A DNA stretch of 64,000 nucleotides from positions 62,001 to 126,000 of the forward strand of contig OZ257146.1 of assembly GCA_965279255.1 (NCBI GenBank), written 5' to 3'. Position 1 is the stretch's first letter. Each line of letters opens with the position of its first letter. The notes under the pieces are model-generated. The model had not been told where the DNA came from. It ran no database searches and worked only from the letters and a program-made list of their open reading frames with translations. Below, piece after piece: positions 41,593 to 50,752 of this stretch. A program made the position numbers and the translations under genes. The stretch is from CAMFLJ01 sp965279255. GTDB lineage: Bacteria > Actinomycetota > Acidimicrobiia > Acidimicrobiales > Acidimicrobilacustridaceae.

Positions 41593-42500
41593 GTCGCTTC
41601 GGCGTCTCGGGCGGCCTTCTCGGCGGCCCGTCGCTCGAGGTCGGCGATCATCGGATGCTCCTCGAAGCCGATGGTGCGTGGCAGCGACTCGGCGATCCCC
41701 TCGGGCGTCCACTCCGACTCCCCCGCGGGGGCGAACATCGACCGGAGCTCCTGGGGCTGGTTGTAGACGGAGATGCGGGGGCCGACGGCGGTGTAGATCT
41801 GCCCGGTGATCCCCTTGGACTCGTCGGAGAAGAGGTAGACGGCCATCGCCGCGACCGCGGAGGGATCCCCGGTCTCGATCTCGAACGGCACGTTCTCCGA
41901 CATCCGCGTGCGGGCGATCGGTGCGATGCAGTTGGCTCGCACCCCGTAGCGGTGCAGCCCGATCGCGGCGGACCGGGTGAGCGAGACGATCCCGCCCTTG
42001 GCGGCGGAGTAGTTCGCCTGCGCCACCGACCCGATGTGCGCGCCCGACGTGAACCCGATGATCGAGCCGCCGTTCGGTTGCTTGCGCATCACGGCAGAGG
42101 CGTGCCGGTAGATGTTGAAGTGGCCCTTGAGGTGCACGGCGATGACGGCGTCGAACTCCTCCTCGCTCATGTTGAAGAGCATCCGCTCCCGGAGGTTGCC
42201 GGCCGCGCACGCCACGCCGTCGAGCGAGCCCCAGCGGTCCACCGCGGTGGTCACGATCTGCTCTCCGGTCGTGAACTTCGACACGTCGCCGGCCAGGGCG
42301 ATGGCACTTCCGCCGGCACCGGTGATCTCGGCCACGACCGCGTCGGCCACCTCGCTGGACGGGTTGCTCCCGTCCATCGCCACGCCGAAGTCGCACACCA
42401 CCACGTTGGCGCCGGCTGCTGCCGCAGCCAGGCAGACGGCTCGTCCGATTCCCGCGCCGCCGCCGGTGACGGCGACCGTCTTGCCCTCGAGCATCCCCAT
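41589..42500 (-). CDS. Short-chain dehydrogenase/reductase
   Basis: A 303-residue classical SDR. Cofactor motif TGGGAGIGRAV, then VVVCDFG (NAD-type acidic residue), CAAGN in place of NNAG, a Ser in GFTSGAH and the catalytic YSAAK. A C-terminal extension (EWTPEGIAESLPRTIGFEEHP) is longer than in a minimal SDR. AGGAACGC lies before the ATG. Divergent to the hydantoinase subunit genes; such actinobacterial SDRs act on hydroxyacyl-CoA or alcohol substrates. Confidence 0.9.
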   Translation of the reverse strand: MGMLEGKTVAVTGGGAGIGRAVCLAAAAAGANVVVCDFGVAMDGSNPSSEVADAVVAEITGAGGSAIALAGDVSKFTTGEQIVTTAVDRWGSLDGVACAAGNLRERMLFNMSEEEFDAVIAVHLKGHFNIYRHASAVMRKQPNGGSIIGFTSGAHIGSVAQANYSAAKGGIVSLTRSAAIGLHRYGVRANCIAPIARTRMSENVPFEIETGDPSAVAAMAVYLFSDESKGITGQIYTAVGPRISVYNQPQELRSMFAPAGESEWTPEGIAESLPRTIGFEEHPMIADLERRAAEKAARDAEAT

Positions 42501-42645
42501 GCGTTCCTCGCTCCTGCAGCCGATAGCGGTCGTTGACCGGAATCCTCTCACCGACCGAACGGCGCGGCCCAGACCCTGACGGGCTCCGCGGCGGTCGTAG
42601 TAGGTTCCGGCGCGCCGCCGAGCCGGTGGCGACGGAGGGGGAGCC

Positions 42646-44355
42646 GTGCAGGGCGAGACGGGTCGGGCCGCGCTCGACATCACCGATGCCATCACCGCGG
42701 AGACGATCCGCAACGCCCTGGCCGTGGCGGTCGAGGAGGCGAGCCTGGTCGTGGTGCGCTCGTCGCACAGCGCCTTCATCCAGGAGGGCGCCGACGCGTG
42801 CGCCGCCCTGCTCGACGCCGAGGGCCGGCTCGTGGCTCAGTCGGCGTCGACCAGCCTCATGCACGGCGCCAGCCTGCGGTGCTCGCTCCCGGCCCTCCTC
42901 GAGGACCACCCGCTCGACACCATGGCGCCCGGCGACGTGTTCGCCATGAACGACCCGTTCCGCGGCGGGATCCACGCCAACGACATCGTGATCTTCCGAC
43001 CGGTGTTCGTCGACGGCCGGCCCCGGTGGTTCGGGGGCACGCTCATCCACGTCGCCGACGTGGGCGGATCGGCCGCCGGCGGGCTCGCCGCCGTCGCCAA
43101 CGACACGTTCGCGGAAGGCCTGCTGCTGCCGCCCGTGCGCCTGCACTCGGCCGGCACCCCACAGCCCGAGGTGCTGCGGATCATCGCCCGCAACAGCCGC
43201 GTCCCCGACAAGGTCGTCGGCGACGTCACGGCCCTGGTCGCCGGGGCCCACACCGTCGCCCGGCGGATCGAGGAGCTGGTCGAGCGGTACGGCGCCGACC
43301 AGCTCGGCGCGTTCATCGACGGCGCCCTCGCGTACAGCGAGCGCCGCACCCGCCAGGAGATCGCCCTCCTGCCCGACGGCACCTACCACGGGTCGTTCAC
43401 CATCGACACCGACGGCACCTCCGACCGCTCGTTCGAGGTCCGGGTCGCCGTCACGGTGGAGGGCGACCGGATCATCGTCGACTTCGACGGGACCGCGGAG
43501 CAGTCGGGCGGCGCCATCAACTCGTCGATCTCGCAGACCACGTCGGGGGTGATCTTCGCCGTCCGGTGCTTCCTCGACCCGTCCATCCCGATGGACGAGG
43601 GCTGCTTCCGACCCATCGAGGTGCGCCTCCCCGCCGGCACCGTGGTCAACCCCCGCCCGCCGGCGGCCTGCGGTGGGCGGATCGTCACGGTGGCTGCCGC
43701 CATCGACGCCATCCTCGACGCGCTGTCGGCCTGCCGCCCCGACCACGGCGTGGCACCGAGCGGGCTCGTCCAGGTCTTCACCCTCACCGGCGTCGACGAC
43801 GAGCGGCAGCGCTGGATCACCCTCCTCTTCGAGTTCGGCGGGATCGGCGCCCGCCACGGCAGCGACGGCCCCGACGCCACCGGCGCCTTCTTCCTCGGCG
43901 GTCGGTCGGTCATCCCCCAGATCGAGCCGCTCGAGAGCCAGTACCCGTTCATCGTGCGCCGGTCGCGGCTCGTGCCCGACTCCGGCGGGCCCGGGCGGTG
44001 GCGCGGCGGCCTCGGGGTGGAGACCGAGATCGAGCTGCTGGTGGACACCGAGATCGGCGTGCGTGGCGACCGCATGCTCGTCCCGCCCCCTGGCGCCCAG
44101 GGCGGCGGGCCCGGGGCGCCCGGTGGGTGGACCCTGCACCGGGGAGACGGCACGGTCGAGCGTCTCGCCCACCGTCAGGCGGGCATCAAGGCGCTCGCCG
44201 GTGACGTGTTCGTCCTGCGCTCCTCCGGGGGCGGCGGGCTCGGGCCTGCGTCGGAGCGCTCGGCCGAGCAGGTGGAGGCCGACGTGCGGGACGGCAACGT
44301 CTCGCCGGACGGGGCGGTGCGCGACTACGGCGTGCAGCCCGAGGCGGGACGATGA
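42646..44355 (+). CDS. hyuB: Hydantoinase B/oxoprolinase family subunit
   Basis: A 569-residue HyuB-type protein (N-methylhydantoinase/acetone carboxylase beta-like). Typical elements: RSSHSAFIQEGADACAAL, MHGASLRCSLPA, PGDVFAMNDPFRGGIHANDI, and the C-terminal GGPGRWRGGLGVETEI. GTG start with GGAGGGGGAGCC upstream. With the HyuA subunit it performs ATP-dependent hydrolysis of cyclic imides or oxoproline, or carboxylation, depending on subfamily; the exact substrate cannot be assigned. The stop overlaps the HyuA start (ATGA). Confidence 0.92.
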   Translation: MQGETGRAALDITDAITAETIRNALAVAVEEASLVVVRSSHSAFIQEGADACAALLDAEGRLVAQSASTSLMHGASLRCSLPALLEDHPLDTMAPGDVFAMNDPFRGGIHANDIVIFRPVFVDGRPRWFGGTLIHVADVGGSAAGGLAAVANDTFAEGLLLPPVRLHSAGTPQPEVLRIIARNSRVPDKVVGDVTALVAGAHTVARRIEELVERYGADQLGAFIDGALAYSERRTRQEIALLPDGTYHGSFTIDTDGTSDRSFEVRVAVTVEGDRIIVDFDGTAEQSGGAINSSISQTTSGVIFAVRCFLDPSIPMDEGCFRPIEVRLPAGTVVNPRPPAACGGRIVTVAAAIDAILDALSACRPDHGVAPSGLVQVFTLTGVDDERQRWITLLFEFGGIGARHGSDGPDATGAFFLGGRSVIPQIEPLESQYPFIVRRSRLVPDSGGPGRWRGGLGVETEIELLVDTEIGVRGDRMLVPPPGAQGGGPGAPGGWTLHRGDGTVERLAHRQAGIKALAGDVFVLRSSGGGGLGPASERSAEQVEADVRDGNVSPDGAVRDYGVQPEAGR

Positions 44356-46457
44356 GGTGCTACGCCGGCATCGACGTCGGCGGCACCTTCACCGACGTGG
44401 TGGTCGGCACCGACACCGGTGAGTCCCACGTCCGCAAGCTGCTGACCACCCACGACGACCCGCGCCGCGCCGTGGTGGAGGGGCTGCTGCTCGCGCTCGG
44501 CGACGCCGGGGCCGAGCCGGCCGACCTGGCCCGCCTCGTCCATGGCACCACGCTCGCCACCAACGTGATCCTCGAGCGCAAGGGCGGTCGCATCGCGTTC
44601 CTGGCGACCGACGGGTTCGGCGACATGCTGCGCCTCGGGCGAGAGGCCCGGGTCGAGGAAGACCGCTACGACCTCTTCTTCACGACGCCTCGGCCACCGG
44701 TGGAGGGATCGCTGACCTTCGAGGTGGAGGAGCGCACCCTCGCGGACGGGACCGTTCGCGGGGTGCTCGACGCGGCCCACGCCGACGAGGTCGCGGCCGC
44801 CGTGGCCCAGGCCCGTCCCGATGCCGTGGCGATCTGCTTCCTGAACGCCTACGCCGACGCCGGCAACGAGGCGACCATGGCCGAAGCCTGCCGGCGGGCG
44901 CTGCCGGACACGTTCGTCGCCGCCTCGTCGGAGGTCTGGCCCGAGATGCGCGAGTACGAGCGAGCGATGACCACGTTCATGTGCGCCTACGTCGGGCCGG
45001 TCATGACGAGCTACCTGAGCGGTCTGGGCCAGCGCCTCGTCGAGGTGGGTGTCACCTGCCCGGTCGAGGTCATGGAATCGAGTGGCGGCGTGATGTCGGC
45101 GGCCTCGGCGTCACGCCGGCCCGTCTACACCGTCGAGTCGGGCGGGGCGGCCGGGGTCATCGCCGCCGGCGCTCTGAGCCGGACCCTCGGCGCCGACCGG
45201 GTGCTGTCGTTCGACATGGGCGGCACCACGGCGAAGGCGGGTGTCGTCACCGACGGCGTGCCGGGCCTGACCCACGACTTCCAGATCGGCGGCAAGGGCA
45301 GCTTCGGCGGCACCCGTCCGGGCACGGGCTTCCCGGTGAAGATCCCGGTGGTCGACCTGGCCGAGGTCGGGGCGGGCGGAGGCAGCGTCGCCTGGGTCGA
45401 CGGGGGTGGCGCGCTTCGGGTCGGACCCCGCTCAGCGGGCTCGGTGCCGGGGCCGGCCTGCTACGGCAACGGGGGGACCGAGGCCACCGTGACCGACGCC
45501 AACCTGGTGCTCGGCTACCTCAACCCCGGCGGACTGGCGGGCGGGGTGGTGCTCTCCGTCGCCGCCGCAGAGGACGCGCTCGGGCGCGCCGTGGCCGAGC
45601 CGCTCGGGGTCTCGCTGGCCGATGCGGCCCGAGCGGTGCACGACGTCGCCAACTCCGCGATGGCCGCCGCCATCCGGGTCGTCACCATCCAGCGCGGGCT
45701 CGATCCCCGGGACTTCCTGCTGGTCGGGTTCGGCGGTGCCGGGCCCATGCACGTGGCCCGTCTGGCCTCGACGTTCGGGATCGACACCGTCGCCGTGCCG
45801 TGGGCCGCCGGCGTCGCCTCGGCGGTCGGCCTCATCAGCGCCGACCTCGGCGTCGACCGCGTGCGCACCCGCCTCATCGCCGCCGAGCCCGAGAACGCCG
45901 CCCAGGCCGAGGAGCTCTTCGCCGAGCTGGAAGCCGCCTGTCGCGCCGAGCTCGAGGTGGAGGGCCCCACCACCGTGGCGCGGTCGGTCGACGCCCGCTA
46001 TCGGGGCCAGGCCCACCAGATCACGATCCCCGTCACCGAGCAGCCGCTCACCGAGGACGACATGCCCGCGTTGGTGTCCCGCTTCCACGAGCACTACCGC
46101 CACACCTACGGCGTCGACGGCGCCGCGTCGGTGGAGTTGGTCAACTTCCGGGTGCGCCTCGTCCGCGTCGTCGACAAGCCGCCGGCCCCGGCCGACACCG
46201 CTGCTGGCCGCGCTGCCGATCCCACGGCCGAGCCCGTCGACGCGACGGCGGCGCTCGTGGACACGAGGTCGGTGCACTTCGCCGAGCGCGGCGGCTACGC
46301 CCCGACACCGGTGTACGCCTGGGCGCGGCTGCCGGTCGGCGCCGAGCTGGCCGGACCGTGCCTGGTCGACGGCAGCGACACCACCGTGGTGATCCCCCCG
46401 ACCCACGCAGGGGTGGTCGTCGCCCACCGCACCATCGTCCTGCGAGCCGTTCGCTGA
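44352..46457 (+). CDS. hyuA: Hydantoinase A/oxoprolinase family subunit
   Basis: A 701-residue HyuA-type ATPase of the ASKHA-like fold: AGIDVGGTFTDVVV at the start, VHGTTLATNVILERKGG, the second phosphate motif SFDMGGTTAKAGV, and VGFGGAGPMHVARLA near the end, all family hallmarks. It overlaps the HyuB gene by 4 nt and forms one operon with it. The two subunits normally act as one complex. Confidence 0.93.
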   Translation: MRCYAGIDVGGTFTDVVVGTDTGESHVRKLLTTHDDPRRAVVEGLLLALGDAGAEPADLARLVHGTTLATNVILERKGGRIAFLATDGFGDMLRLGREARVEEDRYDLFFTTPRPPVEGSLTFEVEERTLADGTVRGVLDAAHADEVAAAVAQARPDAVAICFLNAYADAGNEATMAEACRRALPDTFVAASSEVWPEMREYERAMTTFMCAYVGPVMTSYLSGLGQRLVEVGVTCPVEVMESSGGVMSAASASRRPVYTVESGGAAGVIAAGALSRTLGADRVLSFDMGGTTAKAGVVTDGVPGLTHDFQIGGKGSFGGTRPGTGFPVKIPVVDLAEVGAGGGSVAWVDGGGALRVGPRSAGSVPGPACYGNGGTEATVTDANLVLGYLNPGGLAGGVVLSVAAAEDALGRAVAEPLGVSLADAARAVHDVANSAMAAAIRVVTIQRGLDPRDFLLVGFGGAGPMHVARLASTFGIDTVAVPWAAGVASAVGLISADLGVDRVRTRLIAAEPENAAQAEELFAELEAACRAELEVEGPTTVARSVDARYRGQAHQITIPVTEQPLTEDDMPALVSRFHEHYRHTYGVDGAASVELVNFRVRLVRVVDKPPAPADTAAGRAADPTAEPVDATAALVDTRSVHFAERGGYAPTPVYAWARLPVGAELAGPCLVDGSDTTVVIPPTHAGVVVAHRTIVLRAVR

Positions 46458-46548
46458 GCCGTTCAGCGCCGACCGCCGGGAGAGCACGTCGCAGCCGTCC
46501 GGGTGGGATCCGCAGCGATCCGGGTCGCGTCCCGCAGCGTCGTGGGGC

Positions 46549-47850
46549 TCACTGTGACGGGGCGCGGGACTGAGTGGCACTGGTCTCGGCCAACAACCGC
46601 GCTCCGAATGCCTCTGCCGGTATGGCCGGGCTCCACAGATAGCCCTGGCCCAGTGGGGCACCCATCGATTCGACGCACTCCCGCTGGTCGTGGTTCTCGA
46701 TGCCTTCGGCGATGACCTCCAGCCCGAGGGCGTCGGCGATGGCCACGACCGCTCGGGTGATGGCCATCTCGTGATGGCCGTCGGGCATGGCGGACACGAA
46801 CGAGCGGTCGATCTTGAGCGCGTCGAGCGGGAACGCCTTGAGATACGCCAGTGAGCTGTAGCCGGTCCCGAAGTCGTCGGCGGCGAGACGGATGCCTCGA
46901 GCCTTGAGCTCGACGAGGAGGGCCGTCGACCCGGTCGGGTTGCGCATGAGCGTGCTCTCGGTGATCTCGAGCCAGAGCGCAGATGCGTCGAGTCCTGACG
47001 CGTCGAGGGCCGCGTCGACGCGTGACGGGAGCGTCGGGTCGTCGAGCTGGCGGCACGACAGGTTCACGGCGAGTTGGATCTGCTGGTCCGGCACCTGGCG
47101 GCGCCACACCGCCGCTGCCCGGCAGGCCGTCCGCAGGATGAGCTCGCCGAGTTCGTCGATCTGGTCGCTCTGCTCAGCCGCTTCCACCAGTTCACCGGGA
47201 GGGACGGGTGACCCGGTGGCATCGGTGACCCGCAAGAGCGCCTCCGCGCCGACGGTCCGCTCGTCATCGAGGCGCACGATGGGCTGGTAGGCCAGATCGA
47301 CGGTTCCCCGCTCGATCAGGTTCGCCACGATCGCTTCGAGGTCCACCCGACGGAGGAGCGCGTCTCGCATCGTCTCCACGTACAGCTTCGTCGTGGACGC
47401 CGGTCGTGATTCGAAGAGCGCCGTTCGGCTCCGTTGCAGCAGGTCCGGGGGACCGGACACCTCGGGGGTGGCGACGGCCACGCCTGCGCACACCTGCAGA
47501 GCGCCACCGACGAAGCTCAGCCCGCTCGGTCGTCCGAGGCGCCGCCGGAGGTGGTCGGCGTAGGTGTACGCCTCGGTGTCGTTGGGCGCATGTGGGCACC
47601 ACACGACGAAGGAGTTGTCGGAGAACCGGGCCACCTGATCGCCCGGGTGCACGCTGTCGAGGAGGTGGTTGGCGCAGCACCGGATGACCCCCAGACCGAC
47701 GTCGAGACCGAACGCGACGTTCACCCGATCGAACGACGAGATCTCGAGCAGGATGACGCTCCTGGCCCCCGAAGTCCCATCTACGGACGTGGGCATCTCG
47801 TCGAGCCGGTCATCCCGAAGCTCCGGCAGGTCACGCTCATCGGCAGGCAT
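46549..47850 (-). CDS. EAL-domain phosphodiesterase with degenerate GGDEF domain
   Basis: A 433-residue cytosolic protein. The N-terminal half resembles GGDEF, but the signature is replaced by SDNSF (VARFSDNSFVVWC), so it is probably not a cyclase. The C-terminal EAL domain is complete: YQPIVRLDDERTVGAEALLR, NLSCRQL, LEITEST, DDFGTGYSSL, KIDRSFV and EGIEN, as expected of an active c-di-GMP phosphodiesterase. It is 68 bp downstream of the PAS-LuxR gene on the same strand, so c-di-GMP turnover is likely tied to that regulator. Confidence 0.9.
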   Translation of the reverse strand: MPADERDLPELRDDRLDEMPTSVDGTSGARSVILLEISSFDRVNVAFGLDVGLGVIRCCANHLLDSVHPGDQVARFSDNSFVVWCPHAPNDTEAYTYADHLRRRLGRPSGLSFVGGALQVCAGVAVATPEVSGPPDLLQRSRTALFESRPASTTKLYVETMRDALLRRVDLEAIVANLIERGTVDLAYQPIVRLDDERTVGAEALLRVTDATGSPVPPGELVEAAEQSDQIDELGELILRTACRAAAVWRRQVPDQQIQLAVNLSCRQLDDPTLPSRVDAALDASGLDASALWLEITESTLMRNPTGSTALLVELKARGIRLAADDFGTGYSSLAYLKAFPLDALKIDRSFVSAMPDGHHEMAITRAVVAIADALGLEVIAEGIENHDQRECVESMGAPLGQGYLWSPAIPAEAFGARLLAETSATQSRAPSQ

Positions 47851-47918
47851 GGACCGAGCATGGGGGCGTGGACCGCACATCGGAATGGACGTTTCGTCCC
47901 TTTGCCGTGCGTCGTCGC

Positions 47919-48950
47919 CTAGACCCCGACCGAGCGTCTGCGGACCAACTTGATGAGGTCCGCTTGGGGGTGCACCCCGAACCGCTCGTAGATGGCGGAG
48001 AGGTGATTGCGCACCGTGCTCTGGCTGATGAAGAGGTCCGCAGCGATGGTCGGGACCCGCTCGCCGAGCAACAGCCGGCCGAACACCTCCCACTGACGGG
48101 CCGTCAGCCCAGCCATCTCCGGCAGTGCCACCAACTCCGGGGCGCCCCCCATGCGCTCGAGCAGTCCGCTGGCATCGAACTCCGAGGCGATCACACGGAG
48201 ATGTGCGTCGACCTCGTCCGAGGAAGCGGATGCCGGCGGCTCGTCCGGCTCGGGTTCGGGCATCAGGATGAACAACCGGCCGGCCGCCCCGGCCATCGAC
48301 GAGAGCACGCAGCACACGAGCTGCCAGTCCCCGAGGCCGTTGCGCACCTCGATGCGCAACGCGACCGAATCGTCGCTCCCGGACTTCTGCGCCGCTTCCA
48401 GGAGGTACTGCACGTCGGGCTCTCTCACCGTGCCGATCAGGTGACGGCCCACCATCTCCACCGGGGTGATCCCCACGATCTCGGAGATGTCGGAGCTCAT
48501 CGATCGGATCACCCAGTCCGGCCCTACGAGCCCCACCGCCATCTGCACCGGTTCCTGACCGAGGAACCGGTTCAGCGGGCTCGGCTGTGGAGCCGATCCA
48601 TCGTCGAACTCGATGAGTGCCTGCCGGGTGCCGTCGAGGCTGACGGCGCGGACCCACTGCGTCCCGAGACCTTCGGAGCCGGGCGTGGCCTGAATCGAGC
48701 GATTCACCCGGTAGAAGTCGACGACTCCTGCATCGAGGGCCTGTAGCGCTGCCAACGCCTTGGGTCTGTCGTCCGGAAGCAGCAGGTCCATCACGGGACG
48801 GCCGATCACCTCGTCGGCGGTCATGCCGAGCTTCCTCAGGACCACGGCACTGGCGGCGAGCACGTCCAAGGTCGAGAGGTCGACGAGGACGAGTGGCAAC
48901 ACGAGCTCGCCGCAGATGCGTGGGAACCCGTGCGATGCGGCCGACTCCAT
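47919..48950 (-). CDS. PAS-domain LuxR-family regulator
   Basis: A 343-residue cytosolic protein with two PAS-like sensory segments (about 15-75, and about 130-205: VGPDWVIRSMSSDISEIVGITPVEMVGR) and a C-terminal LuxR-type helix-turn-helix (LTARQWEVFGRLLLGERVPTIAADLFISQSTVRNHLSAIYERFG, in pieces here: LTARQWEVFGRLL and SQSTVRNHLSAIYERFG). It has no receiver domain. Preceded by a strong hairpin that overlaps its ribosome-binding region (48962-48991). It is divergent to an enoyl-CoA hydratase gene and probably regulates it, or the downstream EAL gene. Confidence 0.86.
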   Translation of the reverse strand: MESAASHGFPRICGELVLPLVLVDLSTLDVLAASAVVLRKLGMTADEVIGRPVMDLLLPDDRPKALAALQALDAGVVDFYRVNRSIQATPGSEGLGTQWVRAVSLDGTRQALIEFDDGSAPQPSPLNRFLGQEPVQMAVGLVGPDWVIRSMSSDISEIVGITPVEMVGRHLIGTVREPDVQYLLEAAQKSGSDDSVALRIEVRNGLGDWQLVCCVLSSMAGAAGRLFILMPEPEPDEPPASASSDEVDAHLRVIASEFDASGLLERMGGAPELVALPEMAGLTARQWEVFGRLLLGERVPTIAADLFISQSTVRNHLSAIYERFGVHPQADLIKLVRRRSVGV

Positions 48951-48961
48951 GGTCTGCGCCC

Positions 48962-48991
48962 CCTGGCAGCCGCCAGATGGCGGCTGCCAGG
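48962..48991 (-). promoter_or_regulatory. 13-bp hairpin in the leader of the PAS-LuxR gene
   Basis: On the minus strand, CCTGGCAGCCGCC pairs perfectly with GGCGGCTGCCAGG over a 4-nt loop. The 3' arm ends in AGG of the AGGGGG ribosome site, 11-12 bases before the ATG, so folding would hide part of it. As DNA the same palindrome could be an operator in the divergent region. Confidence 0.65.
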
Positions 48992-49153
48992 AGCATCGCA
49001 CGGCGGGGCCGTCTGGTCGACCGACACCGACGCAGACCCCGTCCGGGACGACCTCGCGGGGGCTCGCCGCCGAGCCGGGGCCGATGATGTGGCGTCCACC
49101 CCGCCGCCGGGCGGCCGCCTCCGCTGAGGTGGGTGCGGGAATACGTTGTGGCG

Positions 49154-49900
49154 ATGGACGACTTCGAGAACGTGCGGATCGCCGACGACGACCGGGTGCG
49201 GACGATCTCGATGCACCGGCCCGAGCGGCTCAACGCCTTCGACGGGGGCCTGACGATCGACCTCGGCGAGGTCCTCGCCGCCACGGCCACCGACCCGGAG
49301 GTCAGCGTCGTCGTGCTGACCGGCAGCGGGCGGGCCTTCAGCACCGGCGCCGACCTGACGGCGCTGGCCGAGCCTCGAACCGAGCCGACCGACAGTGAGC
49401 CGACCAGCGACGGCAAGGGCTTCGACCGGCTCCTCGACACGCTGGCCGACTTCCCCAAGCCTCTGCTCATGGCGGTCAACGGCTACGCGGTCGGCTTCGG
49501 CATGACGATGCTGGCCTTCGCCGATGTCGTGTTCATGTCGACCGACGCCCGCCTGCGGTGCCCGTTCACCGAGCTCGGCGCGCCGACCGAGGCCGGTTCG
49601 AGCTACCTGTTCCCGCAGCTCCTCGGCCGCCAGCAGGCGGCATGGACGCTGCTGTCGTCGGAGTGGATCACCGCCGAGCAGGCCCACGCGATGGGGCTGG
49701 CCTGGCAGCTCTGCGAGCCCGATGACCTCATGGCCGTCACCTACGACCATGCCCGGCGCCTCGCAGTGCACTCGCCGGCGGCGCTCGCCCAGGTGAAGCG
49801 CCTGCTGAACGCTCCCGAGCGGGCCGAGCTCGCCGCCGCCTTCGACCGCGAGCGCGAGGCCCTGGCGGTCTTCGTCGCCGGCTTCGGGTCTTCGAGCTGA
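49154..49900 (+). CDS. Enoyl-CoA hydratase/isomerase family protein
   Basis: A 248-residue crotonase-fold protein: HRPERLNAFDGG, oxyanion-hole segment SGRAFSTGADL, second hole GYAVGFGMTML, and the acid region CPFTELGAPTEAGSSYLFP. The Glu in TEAGSS fits the isomerase-like (ECI) catalytic position, whereas the first hydratase Glu is less clear, so it may be an enoyl-CoA isomerase. An upstream in-frame ATG adds only seven residues; the second ATG gives better family alignment. Divergent to the PAS-LuxR gene. Confidence 0.88.
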   Translation: MDDFENVRIADDDRVRTISMHRPERLNAFDGGLTIDLGEVLAATATDPEVSVVVLTGSGRAFSTGADLTALAEPRTEPTDSEPTSDGKGFDRLLDTLADFPKPLLMAVNGYAVGFGMTMLAFADVVFMSTDARLRCPFTELGAPTEAGSSYLFPQLLGRQQAAWTLLSSEWITAEQAHAMGLAWQLCEPDDLMAVTYDHARRLAVHSPAALAQVKRLLNAPERAELAAAFDREREALAVFVAGFGSSS

Positions 49901-49917
49901 CGCTTCAGCGCTCACGC

Positions 49918-49948
49918 GGAGAGAGCCCGCTCGTGGCGGGCCCTCTCC
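49918..49948 (+). terminator. Hairpin terminator after the enoyl-CoA hydratase gene
   Basis: GGAGAG-A-GCCCGC pairs with GCGGGC-C-CTCTCC over a 5-nt loop: 12 bp with one mismatch, lying between convergent genes. Confidence 0.65.
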
Positions 49949-49992
49949 TGCCCTTGTCATGCGTGGGTCGGCTCGACGTCCGTCCCTTCGGT

Positions 49993-50751
49993 TCAGGCGT
50001 CGACGAGGGCGACGGGGCCGGGGACGTCGAGGTCGGTCTCGACGACCGGGGCGGGGACCGTGCGGAAGCCCTTCACGATCATGTAGACGCCGATGGACAG
50101 CTCCCAGGCGGCGATCGGCAGGGCGAAGAGCATGGCCTTGGAGGACACCTGCTCCCAGCCGCCGAACAGGGTCACGATCGAGGAGATCAACAGCAGCGGC
50201 GCACCGATCAGACCGATGGTGGGGATGATCCGGGGGACCAGGCGGAACTGGTAGAGGATCGTGGCGAAGCAGAGGGCGTTGATCGCCGGCATGACACCCG
50301 GGCCGAGCAGGAACGACCAGTCCTTCAGGGCCACCAGCGCATGGGCGGTCGTGGTGACGCTCGCCGTGTCGGCGCCGGCGGTGAGGTCCTGGCGCAGCGT
50401 GTAGACGCTGAGCACGCTCAGCACGCCGACGACGATGACGGCCGCCTCGAGGGTGCGGCTGGCCACGAAGCCCTGGGCCCGGCTGGGGCCGTAGCGCTTC
50501 ATGACGGGGTAGACCGCCACGGCGGTGCCGATGCCGGTGAGGCCGGTGAGGACCTCGATGAGGCCGCCCCACAGGACGCCCCCGCTGTGGCCGGCGCCGA
50601 GCACGAAGTTCGGGTCGTTGACCACGCCGTCGTAGAGGCCCAGTGCGGGGATCGAGAAGATGAAGGTGCCGATGTAGAACAGTCCGGCGTACAGGGCAGC
50701 CTTCCGTGTGCGGTCCATCGGAGCTCTCGGGGGTCGGGGTGTGGTGGCCAT
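49993..50751 (-). CDS. DUF4386-like membrane protein
   Basis: A 252-residue membrane protein with seven or so helices, starting MDRTRKAALYAGLFYIGTFIFSIP after a Pro-rich lead, which fits DUF4386 (domain of unknown function). It begins one base after the stop of the upstream small gene (TGACATG), so it is translationally coupled to it. No catalytic motif is visible. The neighbouring LAL regulator and the repeat/palindrome at 51012-51056 suggest regulated expression. Confidence 0.8.
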   Translation of the reverse strand: MATTPRPPRAPMDRTRKAALYAGLFYIGTFIFSIPALGLYDGVVNDPNFVLGAGHSGGVLWGGLIEVLTGLTGIGTAVAVYPVMKRYGPSRAQGFVASRTLEAAVIVVGVLSVLSVYTLRQDLTAGADTASVTTTAHALVALKDWSFLLGPGVMPAINALCFATILYQFRLVPRIIPTIGLIGAPLLLISSIVTLFGGWEQVSSKAMLFALPIAAWELSIGVYMIVKGFRTVPAPVVETDLDVPGPVALVDA

Positions 50752-50752
50752 G

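Noticed and set aside
46549..49479. 976-codon frame as one giant sensor protein with an EAL domain
   Set aside because: Only the last 433 residues resemble a protein. The N-terminal part is antisense to the PAS-LuxR gene, which has clear domains.
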